Origin: Isoetes taiwanensis
Lineage: Eukaryota > Streptophyta > Lycopodiopsida > Isoetales > Isoetaceae
NCBI GenBank assembly: GCA_021234155.1
Contig: JAJEKV010000394.1
Span: forward strand, 175,087 to 239,086
Direction: 5' to 3'
DNA length: 64,000 nt
Below the pieces are notes generated by a model. The model searched no databases, was not told the DNA's origin, and saw only the letters and a program-made list of their open reading frames with translations. A program made the translations under genes and the position numbers. This document shows, piece by piece, positions 54,836 to 64,000 of this stretch; within the stretch, counting starts at the first letter, position 1; every line of letters begins with the position of its first letter.

Positions 54836-57440
54836 CATAATCACCTATGAGACGCGTGAGACGATCTATAAGGGTGAGAGTGGGAAAGTTAACCTCATCC
54901 TCGAGATGTTTTGCCCTAACAGCCGCTAGGGCGCCTAATTATCCACTCAACCAAACAACCTCCCCAAAACAGGACGCTCAATTCTGATGACGACCGGTAA
55001 AAAGTTTCGCTGCATCGAAATTCCTGGGCTTATTTTCTCCCCGCTTTTGGCCTTCAACACTGCCAAGCATTCCTTGAATTTTACCTTCCATCGCTATTGA
55101 TTTCGCCGTCTGCTGCATTTCGTGCCATTCTATCCCCTGTAAATTCAAGTTAAATCAATCTTTACATTGTTCTCTTTGCCTAATCTCAGTCCTGGGCTTG
55201 GTATTGTTTCTGTTTGATTAGCTTCTTTCTATAGAAATGCAGATGTGTCTATAAGTGTAACTGTATCCTCACTTCGTATGTTAAAACCATTTGTGCCTCC
55301 CTAATTTGAAAAAATGGTCTCTAGGAAGACGCTTTTAAGATGGATTGTCAAATTTCAATGAATGTGAGCTTCTGAATCAAATCTCTAGCCCATTGATATT
55401 GCTCCTCCCACCAAAGTGAGAAGAGATGCAAAACCAGCTCTAAACGCTAATCTCCCCAAAGAATGTGAGTGATTCCTCATCAGTCCGATAAATTCACCTG
55501 GCTATTGTTGTTCTTGACAAAGAAAATCCAAACAAATAGACACAAAGAAAAGGCCTCAGCCAAATGGATGTGATCAGTGGTGTTTCCACTTTCCTCAATC
55601 TACTAAATGAAACAGAACCTGGTTACTAACAGCCCGACCTTCTAATTCAATAATGGAGTAGGAAAATTCGTGAAATTGCAGTTCAATTGTAGATGGATTG
55701 GGTGGAAGCTCAATTGAAGGAAACGTACCGGGATGCTTGCAAAGTTCCCATGATGAGAAGGAGGCTCATCTCTCATCCTGACCTTGTTTCTTAAACTCGC
55801 TCATAGCCACCTCATAGTAATAAAATCGGATCGCCTCTTCTTCCAAAGGGCAGCATACCCTACCCCCTGTCTCCATAATACAAAAAATTCCAAAGCAATA
55901 CAAGCAAAAGATGTATTATTTTGAAGCTCCTAGCCAACATGCACCTGCAGATGTTTTAATTCTAAATTCTCCCAACTATCCCTAACCCATTTCTACACAA
56001 ACCTCTTACCCCTGCAAATCCTGTTTATTAAATCCCAAGCTGCTGTAAGGTCCATGATTCCGTGGAAAGACCTTCAAGAGGAAGGCCCCGGCAAGACAGG
56101 CTAATCACCGCTAAAAGTGGAGTGAATGCCAACCCGGATTTTATCTCTCGCAATAATCTTCTTCACCCTTTCTCCGCCACCTGCTGTCACAACCGGTCCG
56201 GCTCAATATTGCGCTGGATAATTTTGCTATATATGAACTCTTCTAAACCATTTGGTTTATCAGATCCAGTTCTAGTCACACACATACATTTAAGATGAAA
56301 GCCCGCCGCGTGTGACAATACCCCCCGAAGGTACACATGAATGCCTTTTGTGCTCACCTGGAGTAGTCATCACCTTTGTCACTCTTTCCTTGGGCTCTCC
56401 GATGGCAGTAAAATATGGGATCCATCAATGTTGCACCATACATTTGGCAACCTTGTTGCATCATGAAATTCCTTTTATACTGAGTTTCCACGTGGCTCCT
56501 GCAAGGCATGCATGCTACAAACTCTTTTGTAAAAGCATTGTTCTCAGGGAGGCCACAACCAGTGTGATTTTTTAGTATATTTCTGCACTCAGAGCTTTTC
56601 CAACATAGACCTCTGACCCACATGCAAAGGTGACAGGTCACTGCAGCTTAAAGTAAAGAACCATGGCTGTGCTACAACTTTCCCCGGGATCAACCGGCGC
56701 CTCTAACCTTAACCCCCGGCCTAATCAACAACAAATAGGGACAACGAGCCCGACAAGTCAGCTATCTCTTATTCTAAAAATTGATATTTCGCCATATCAT
56801 TCTCAAAAGAAGCTATACAATTCCATGCGGATTATCTATATTATCCCATTGGGGCCGGGCTTCTGTCTTGGAGCAACCAAAAATCTCTAGGGTGGCCTTC
56901 AATCCAAGAGATGATCCGCTAACATCAAAGATGTGCGAGGCAAAGATGTAAGAACATACTATCATTTTCTGGCAGCATCGTCATCGCACCGCATTCATTG
57001 GGTTCTCGAAGCCTGCTTAGTTCCGTTTAAACGTAATCCTTCGGGTCGCGACTCCATTGTCGAGCACGGAATAGCATGCAAGTAATCTCATTCCAAGAAC
57101 GCCGGATCCGCCGAGGAATGCCGTGGAAATGGAACTCTGCACAAAGAATACAAAGAAAGAATTATCCCACAAAGCTAACAATTCCACAGTGAAATTCGTG
57201 TGAAACATCCATATTTCCTTTGGGAGTACCATCTGCAAATTGAGGAATTATCCCAATAAAAACTTGACCTACCGAATGATCTCGAGCTGGAGTAGTTCTC
57301 CGGAAACCAAAATTTGAGGCCCTTTAACGTCAGCTGTTAGAGCTCTCGAGAGATGGTTTCTCCTCCTCCCAAAAAATAATGATAATTCTCGGGGAGGAGT
57401 CAGATGACAGAGACTGTATTTTACAGCATGTACAACCTAA
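54836..57440. other. Unassigned, possibly decayed minus-strand LINE DNA
   Basis: Stops occur in all frames. On the minus strand near 55800-56050 short coding-like pieces such as DSWENLELKHLQVHVG and GVGYAALWKKRRSD appear. The 95-codon minus frame 56354-56641 (NILKNHTGCGLPENNAFTKE) is open but unrecognised. Given the LINE reverse transcriptase tail at 59.0-59.6 kb on the same strand, LINE ancestry is possible but not shown. Confidence 0.3.
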
Positions 57441-57441
57441 G

Positions 57442-57575
57442 AGAGAGAGAGGTAGGAGAGAGATAGGAGAGAGGAGAGAGATGGGAGAGAGAGAAGAAGA
57501 GATAGGAGAGAGAAAAGAGAGGAGAGAGAGAGATATTATAGCCATATACACAGTGATATTTATATATATATTGTA

Positions 57576-57649
<74 letters not shown>
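57442..57649. repeat. GA block followed by (AT)n microsatellite
   Basis: GAGAGAGGTAGGAGAGAGAT-type repeats at 57442-57535, then ~71 bp of pure (AT)n at 57579-57649. Confidence 0.95.
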
Positions 57650-57651
<2 letters not shown>

Positions 57652-58430
57652 TAATATATAGTGGTATATAGATATATATCGTATATATGTTATTTTATAT
57701 ATGTTATATTTTTATAAGTATATATGTTATTATTGCTTTTATTATATATATATATATATTATTATTATTATTATTTACATTACACTTACGCTATGCACAC
57801 GCCATGTCCTTATGGGCTGTATAATACATATTATTACATATACATACAGCTACGGCCAAGTACAAACATTTTACAACATTATTATTAGCCCATTACTACT
57901 ATACATGTCCTACATATTATTATTTTGCTGAGAGAGAGGAGCATCTAGAGAGAATAGGGATATATATATATATATATATATAAACAAAGAGACAGGAGAG
58001 AGATAGAGAGCCATAAAGATGGTACGTATAGATGTATGTCGGCAAGAGTAGATAGTTTCATAGAGAAGAAGATATAGGGAATGAGGAGAGAGGATATATA
58101 TACATAAAATATATATATTTTAAAGAAGATATATATAGGATATGAGGATAGATATATATATATATATATATATAGAGGAGAGAGATATATAGAGAGAGAG
58201 AGAGAGAGAGATATATAAGAGAGAGAGAGAGAGAGAGAGAAACATGAATTGATATGAAGTGTATTATTGCGTTAAAATGAGACATTTATTTTAATAGCTT
58301 ATATATAATGTCATTTTTATCAATCTCTTTTATATTATCATGGGATCTCATCTTATATGGCTGGCATATTTATTATATTGAAACATATATTTATTAGTTG
58401 CATCATATCAAAACATATTAAACTATAGTG
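57650..58430. repeat. AT-rich DNA with GA/TA microsatellites
   Basis: Repeated TATATA, ATTATTATTATT and GAGAGA blocks to ~58240. No gene seen. Confidence 0.6.
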
Positions 58431-58567
58431 GCCGTAGGTCAAAATTGGTGCAAGTCACAACACCTCAAGGCCGCGGGTAAACTGGCTGTCCGGTATGTCG
58501 GACAATATATGATTGTATTTTTCGCCCCTCTCCCTTGAATTCCCCATCCCAATCTTCTACTGGCTGA

Positions 58568-58948
58568 TTACTGGCACTGTCCTATATTCCTCACATGAAT
58601 ATTTTCATACCTCATCTCACCCTCAATCCCTAAGTGATGTGCACTTAGTCGTGCATCCCCGGTGATATGGCGATTCTTCGAGAGATGTTCTCTACTTAGG
58701 CATTTCCCTACTTTGCAATGTGGGATCTCATCTTCCCCAGAGTGAAGCATTTTTACACCGTATATGCCGCATTTCCTCAAACCGCCTCCCGCGACCCAGC
58801 ATTCATGCATTCTATTTCCATTGGCTGCAAGATCTTCTATCCTCAGACCCCATCTGCGGCATCCAACCGCCTCTTCCCGCAGATACCACCCCTCAACAAC
58901 AAGCTCTTCATAGCCAATTTTGATAGTCGCCTCTTCTAGGTCACCCAA
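58568..58948 (-). other. Unrecognised 126-codon frame
   Basis: The minus-strand frame ends at 58568 and contains NRMHECWVAGGGLRKCGIYG and HSGEDEIPHCKVGKCLSREH, with spaced Cys/His residues that could belong to a LINE C terminus. It lies downstream of the reverse transcriptase tail at 59.0-59.6 kb on the same strand, where a zinc-like region would be expected. No family match can be claimed. Confidence 0.25.
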
Positions 58949-59039
58949 TTTACTCCTCCGTGATCCTAGGTATCAAAAAGAGAGCCTACACTCTATGTAT
59001 CATCCCACATTCAAATTTGTATCATCTCATAAGGGTTTG

Positions 59040-59570
59040 TGATTGGACCTACGAACCAGACGCTATATAGGAACCTTTTGCATCTTCTACCTTGCCATAA
59101 CCTGTGATGATAATCCCCGCCCTACCACCTCGCGATCCATAAAGCAACACCGCCTCGCATAAGAACTTTGAAGAGCATCTTCTTTGAAGTTCAAAACCTC
59201 CGACCCCCGCCTTCACACATTTCCTTTCCTCGTGAGATGAAGTAAATAGGCCTTTAACCCTCCATTTATCATCGTTGTCTCTAATCGTTGATTCCATCCT
59301 GAAACGCTTCATCCACCATCACCCCCAAATATTTATTATTATACGCTTGTGTTATTCCAACTGCAGATCCCCCGCTGACATGTAAATGCAAATTTATGAT
59401 CCGGCAGAGTACCAAAGAGCACAATTTTGGTCTTATTTAGGTTTACTGGCATCCCCTCAAGGCCCCCTCACAGCAAAGATGCCAAAATACTCCAAATGTT
59501 TCCTCAAGATCCCATCCCAGCCAATGCTGTGTTGCATCAATACCACGCGATATAGTGCAGGGATGCCGAG
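59040..59570 (-). pseudogene. Non-LTR reverse transcriptase C-terminal fragment
   Basis: On the minus strand one frame reads GMPVNLNKTKIVLFGTLPDH, and shortly after AVGITQAYNNKYLGVMVDEA. 'G-x-x-VN-x-x-KTK-x-x-x-F' followed by 'YLGV' is the region after the catalytic FADD box in non-LTR reverse transcriptases. Upstream, towards 59.57 kb, GA repeats replace the catalytic core. Stops and shifts follow. The family differs from the plus-strand LINE at 1-5488, whose sequence here is not similar. Confidence 0.6.
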
Positions 59571-59885
59571 AGAGAGAGATAGGAGAGAGGAGAGAGAGAG
59601 AAGAGAGAGAGAGAGTATAGAGAGAGAGAGAGAGAGAGGAGAGGCAGCAGGGAGAGAGATACAGGAGAGAGGAGGAGAGAGATGGGGAGAGAGAAGAGAC
59701 AGGGAGAGAGAAAGAGAGTATATAGAGTATAGTGAGAGAAGAGATAGGAGAGTGCAGTATAGACATAGGAGGAGAGAGAGAGATAGGAGAGAGATAGGGG
59801 AGAGAGAGAGAGAGGAGAGAGAGAGAGAGGGAAAAGAGGAGAGAGAGAGAGATGAGAGAGAGGGGGAGATAAGAGGGCAAGAGGG

Positions 59886-59939
<54 letters not shown>

Positions 59940-60232
59940 TAGGAGGGAGAGAGAAAGAGTTGAGAAGAGAGAGAAGAGAGAGGAGATAGGAGGAGGAGAG
60001 AGGAGAGAGGAGGGAGAAGAGAGAGAAGAGAGAAAGAAGGTTGAAAGAGGAGAGTCTTTCCTGGAAATATGAGAGATGAGAGAGACAGAGAGCAAACCAG
60101 AGAAAAGGAGGGAAATAAATTGAGGAGAGGAGTTTTGCAAAAAAATGATCAAATAAAATTTGCAGGGAGAAAGGGGAGAACAGAGAGAGAATAGAGATAG
60201 GGATGATCTCTGTATAAGGAGAGAAGAGAGCA

Positions 60233-60262
<30 letters not shown>
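59571..60262 (+). repeat. GA microsatellite tract
   Basis: GA-rich DNA with an uninterrupted (GA)n run near 59889-59935. A non-repetitive break lies at 60050-60165. Confidence 0.93.
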
Positions 60263-60263
<1 letters not shown>

Positions 60264-60660
60264 AAACTATAAGTCTTTAGCATTGAGGAGATTTCACTTC
60301 CAATTATATTGTGAGGGAAGTGATTAAGGCAGCTACAACCTTTTGTTACCATAGGCTCCTGGCCTTATAGCCTTGAGAGGTTGGCTTGAAGAGAAGTGAC
60401 TTTGAAACTCCGATATAAGAAGTTTAAACTTTTAACCTTCATAACCATCAGAAACCCACATATTAGATGAAAGAATTGGGAAGTTCATGTAGTGAACAGG
60501 TGATATTCAGCAAGTTAAGAAAAACTCTCAATAGGTTAAAAGCCTTAGATGATTTTGCAGAACGGTTTAGAATGTTCGGGGAATGCCCCTAGAGGGAGAA
60601 AAGGCCCGCCCAGGGCTGCCGTCCATGAGGAGAGAGGACAGGCTAAGAAAAATTAAACTC
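60263..60660. other. Unassigned spacer
   Basis: Contains AATAGGTTAAAAGCCTTAGATGATTTT near 60530, a decayed form of the unit block before the HSE, and GGCCCGCCCAGGGC near 60604 like a decayed Helitron hairpin. No gene seen. Confidence 0.4.
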
Positions 60661-61160
60661 TAAGGAGAGGAAATAGAAAAGAAGAGAAAGATAGAGCAAG
60701 GAATAGAAGCTTAGAGAGAGAGGAGAAAAATAGGAGAGAGAGAGAAGGAAAAAGGGAGAGGCCAGAGGAGAGAGAGAAGCAGAGCTCGAAGAGAGAGGGT
60801 CGAGGAGAGAGGGAGAGAGAACGAGAAGAGAGAGGAGGGAGGACTGAATCTCAATTGGTGGAAAGGGAATTTAGTGAGAGAGAGGGGAAAGAAGAGAGAG
60901 GAGAGAGAAGAGAGATGAGGCCCTAAAGAGAGAGCAGAGAGAAGAGGGAAAGGGAAAGGGAAGAGAGAGGGGGGAGAGGAGGAGAGAGAAAGAGAGAGAA
61001 AGAGGAAGGAGAGAGGGAGAGAGAGAGGGGAGCAGAGAGCGAAAGAAGAGAGAGAAGAGGAGGAGGGGTTGAGAGAGGGAGAGAGAGAGAGAGAGGGAAA
61101 AGAAGATAGAGGAGAGAGAAGAAGGAAAGGAGAGGGAAGAGAGAGGAGAGAGGGAGAGAG
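60661..61160 (+). repeat. GA microsatellite tract
   Basis: Purine-rich GA/GAGG repeats, interrupted at 60842-60880. Confidence 0.9.
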
Positions 61161-61164
61161 CTAT

Positions 61165-61168
61165 ATGG

Positions 61169-61199
<31 letters not shown>

Positions 61200-61265
61200 G
61201 CGGCGTTATATTTATATAATGCGCTATGGCGGCGGCATTTATATATAAGGCGGCGGCGGCGGCAA
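61165..61265 (+). repeat. Interrupted GGC repeats between AT blocks
   Basis: GGCGGC runs at 61166-61205, 61228-61238 and 61250-61265, alternating with TTATATTTATATAATG-type DNA, as at 54534-54680. Confidence 0.9.
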
Positions 61266-61372
61266 TCGCAGCACGTTTTATATATATATGGCAATATATG
61301 TTTGGCGGCGGGCGCCATGTATATATGTTCCATGTATATATATATATTTATTATTATGTTTGTTTCCCACCA

Positions 61373-61543
61373 CCTGACTCAAACCCCTGACACTGCCCCA
61401 AAACCCCACCTTTACTCTGATTTTTCAGGACCAGCCGCCTTTTGAAAGAATAGGAAGTCCATGCTTATTAAGGCTGGGGCAAAATGGCACCCTGAAGGAA
61501 TAAAAGCCTTGATGATCCTAGAACCTTCTAGAATGTTCTAGAA
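61373..61543. promoter_or_regulatory. Decayed tRNA-like module followed by a five-module heat-shock element
   Basis: CTGACTCAAACCCCTGACAC resembles the B-box side on minus; the A box is lost. The block GAATAGGAAGTCCATGCTTA and AAAAGCCTTGATGATCCTAG follows. Then GAA-TTC-GAA-TTC-GAA modules with two-base spacing run from 61521 to 61543. This is the unit layout again, outside any unit with recognisable ends. Confidence 0.6.
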
Positions 61544-61559
61544 CAGAGTAAGCTGAGTG

Positions 61560-62450
61560 CCCAGTGCTTTTAGCAGAATATGAGTATAAGGAGGAGAAGG
61601 AGAAGAGGATGGAGGAGGAAGCTGCAGGAGGAGGAGGAGAGGCATTATAGAGGCGCAGCAAAACAGAGAGAGAGGTTATACATTGCGACATATATAAATG
61701 CACTCCAAAAATGCATATATATATATATATATATTAAATATATTAACGCAACATATATATATATATTTATTATTATATATATATATATATTAAACATATA
61801 AAATATTATTTTATTTTATTTAACTATAAAATTTGTTGCTTTTTCATGTTTTAAAATATACATATATTATTATGCCATATTAATGTATGCTCATACACTA
61901 TTATATATAATATTGGCATAAATATTTTTGCTCTGCCTCATTATTATTTAATATTACTATTACAGGCTATTGCCGATCAAGCATATTACGCTTTCATGTA
62001 CCATATTTATTACATACATTTATTATTTTACTTCCTGCCATTATTTCTTCCCAAAACAATATGCCGAGAGAGGGGAGAGAGAGGAGGAGAGAGAGAGAGA
62101 GAGAGGGAAAAAGAAGATAGAGAGAGAGAAGAAGGAAAAGGAGAGGGAAGAGAGAGGAGAGAGAGAGGGAAGAGGAGGAGGAGAGAGAGGAGAGCAGGAG
62201 AGAGAGAGAGGAGAGCAGTAGGAAGAGAGGAAGAGAGAGAGGGGAGAGAGCGAAAAGAGGGGAGAGGAGAGAGGGAGAGATGAGAGGGAGGAGAGAGGAG
62301 GAATAGGAGGGAAGAGAGATGAGAGAGAAAGAGAGAGATATAAAAGAGGAGAGAGAGAGAGAGAGAGAGAAAAGATAGAGAGAGAGAGAGGAGAAATACA
62401 GAGAAAGGGGAGATAGAGAGAGAGAGAGGAGAGAGGGAGAGAGCTCAGAT
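61560..62450. repeat. GAGG, AT-rich and GA repeats
   Basis: GAGGAGAAGG-type DNA at 61585-61660, AT repeats at 61710-61870, AT-rich DNA to 62050, then GA repeats to 62450. Confidence 0.85.
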
Positions 62451-62605
62451 TATTTGACCTGAACCTCGACATTGACCCCCAAACCCCAGCGGACCCACTA
62501 GATGTAAAATCTATGAAAAACGGATCCAAACAAGCCGGCATCGGGCGAAAATCTTAAACAAGGGAACGCGCTGATGAATGGAGAACCTTCTAGAACGCTC
62601 TAGAA
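62451..62605. promoter_or_regulatory. Unit fragment with five-module HSE (one base off)
   Basis: A tRNA-like remnant near 62455-62505 (TGACCTGAACC ... CCCACTAGATG) is followed by GAACCTTCTAGAACG and CTCTAGAA (62583-62605). These are five modules in register, with one TTC changed to CTC. Confidence 0.5.
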
Positions 62606-64000
62606 TGAAGCCAGAGAAGAAGAGGCACAGAGGGGTTAAAGAGGGAGGAGAGAGAAGAGAGAGGAGGAGAAGAGGAGCAGAGGAGGAATAGAAAAGAAGA
62701 GAAAGATAGAGAGAGGGGGAGTGACACCAACAGAGATAGGTAAGAGAAGGAAAGTAAACCACAGAGAGAGAGAGAAAGACAAGATATCTTCCCAAGGTAA
62801 ACAAGAGAGGAAAAGGGCACTCTCTATCCTGAGAGAAGAGCCTGCCAGCCTCCCTGAGAAGGAGAAAAGGAAAGGAGAGAGAGAGAGAGAGGGAGAGATC
62901 CAGAGGAGAGAGAAGGAGAGATGAGAGAGAGAGAGAGAGGAAGAGGGAAAGGGAAAGGAAGAGAGGGAGAGGAGAGAGAGAGAGAAATATAGAGAGAGAA
63001 TAGGGAAGGATATAGAGAGGAGAGAGAGAGGGAGCGAGAGGCATAAAGAATATATATATATATATATATAGAGTGTATATATATATAGAGGAAATATAAA
63101 TATATATATGGTTTATAGAAGAAGGAAAAGGAGAGGAAGAGAGAGAGAAGGAGAGGGAGAGGGAAGAGAGAGGAGAGAGAGGGAGATGAGAGGAGAGATA
63201 GAGAGAGAAACGAGAGGAAGAGAGAGGGGAGGAGGAGAGATATATATATAGGAGAGATGAGATATATAGGGGATATATATATATATATATATATAGGGAG
63301 AGAGAGAAGAGAGAGATAGGAGAGAGAGAGAAAAAGATAGATATATATAGGGGAGAGATAGAGAGAGGAGAGAGGAAAAATATAGGTGGAGAGAGAGGAG
63401 AGAGAGAGGAGAGAGGAGAGAGAGAGAGAGGGGAGGGAGGAGAGAGAGAGAGAGGGGAGGGAGGAGAGAGAGGGAGAGGAAGAGAGGAGAGAGAAGAGAG
63501 AGGGAAGAGAGAGGGAAAAGAAGAGAGAGGGAAAGAAGAGAGAGAGAGGAGAGAGAAGAGAGAGGGGAGAGAGAGGGGGGAGAGAGAGGGAGCAGCTGAG
63601 AGATAGAGAGAGAGAAAGAGAGGAGAGCAGAGAGGAGAGAAGAAGAGAGAGAAGAGAGAGGGGAGAGAGAGAGAGAGGAGGGGAGAGAAGAGAGAGAAAG
63701 AGAGATGAGCGAGAGGGAAGAGAGAGAGGGAAGAGAGAGAGGAGAAGCAAAGGAAGCAACAAGTTCGTATGGCCTCAAAGGCCTAAAATAGAGAGAGAAA
63801 GATAGAGAGAGAGGAAAATATAGAGAGAGCAGAGAGATAGGAGAGAGAATGGAAAAAGGGGAGAGAGGAGAGAGGAGAGAGGGCAGAGTATCAGAAAAGA
63901 GGAGAGAAAGAGAAGAGAGAAAGAGAGGAGAGTGAGAGAGGATGATAGAGGGCAGATAGGAGAGGAGCAGAAGAGAGAGAGAGAGAGAGAGAGAGATGAG
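62606..64000 (+). repeat. GA tracts with TATATA islands to the window end
   Basis: GA repeats with a non-repetitive break at 62725-62865 and (TA)n islands near 63050-63120 and 63240-63300. No coding content; frames of up to 312 codons are artefacts. Confidence 0.92.

Noticed and set aside
56062-56890. Short frames on both strands around 56 kb as host genes
   Set aside because: They are under 100 codons, overlap on opposite strands and carry no recognised motif.

Overview
This window looks like gene-poor, transposon-dominated DNA from a land plant. The reasons are: L1-type LINEs with an AP endonuclease, reverse transcriptase and C-terminal zinc region; a Gypsy/chromovirus remnant with a chromodomain; an LTR followed by a primer-binding site for plant initiator tRNA-Met; several Helitrons, one with a Pif1-type helicase; and two pentatricopeptide-repeat (PPR) fragments, one resembling plastid GUN1. 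I cannot name the species. I see no intact host gene.

Layout. 1-5.49 kb is a plus-strand LINE ending in a poly(A) tail. 5.5-8.8 kb holds a fold-back element, short tandem repeats and a decayed PPR fragment. 8.77-10.47 kb, 14.05-16.01 kb and 36.13-38.02 kb are three members of a Helitron family filled with GGGAAAA-type polypurine arrays. 13.5-13.9 kb (minus) looks like captured 5' exons. 16.0-17.7 kb is a Gypsy remnant with LTR. 17.7-22.7 kb holds Helitron 3' ends, the GUN1-like exon and a tandemly duplicated exon. 22.75-33.12 kb contains two LTRs of one family, with a second LINE copy (ORF1 only) and a ~3.8 kb Helitron between them. 33-36 kb is mostly featureless. 38.0-39.6 kb is a broken Helitron helicase ending at a clear Helitron 3' terminus.

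From 39.63 to about 54.8 kb comes the most striking part: a head-to-tail series of Helitron-like units in which each CTAG end is joined directly to the next TC start. Each unit repeats the same order: a TC-type head, a CACGTG G-box, a tRNA-like module with Pol III A and B boxes, heat-shock elements (HSEs, alternating GAA/TTC), hundreds of bases of GA repeats, and a 3' hairpin with CTAG. One unit is inverted. Its HSEs recur in ~85-120 bp minisatellites. Fragments of the same system continue to the right edge between AT and CGG repeats and LINE remnants.

Two observations stand out. First, the Helitron-like units combine G-box, Pol III boxes, perfect multi-module HSEs and GAGA tracts, an arrangement reminiscent of heat-shock promoters. 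Second, two independent pairs of repeat copies differ mainly at CTG/CAG/CCG (CHG) sites, in a way cytosine deamination does not explain. I suspect a base-calling footprint of CHG methylation. If so, some 'broken' genes here may be less broken than they look. Most long open frames in the window are artefacts of GA or GGGAAAA repeats and are left out.
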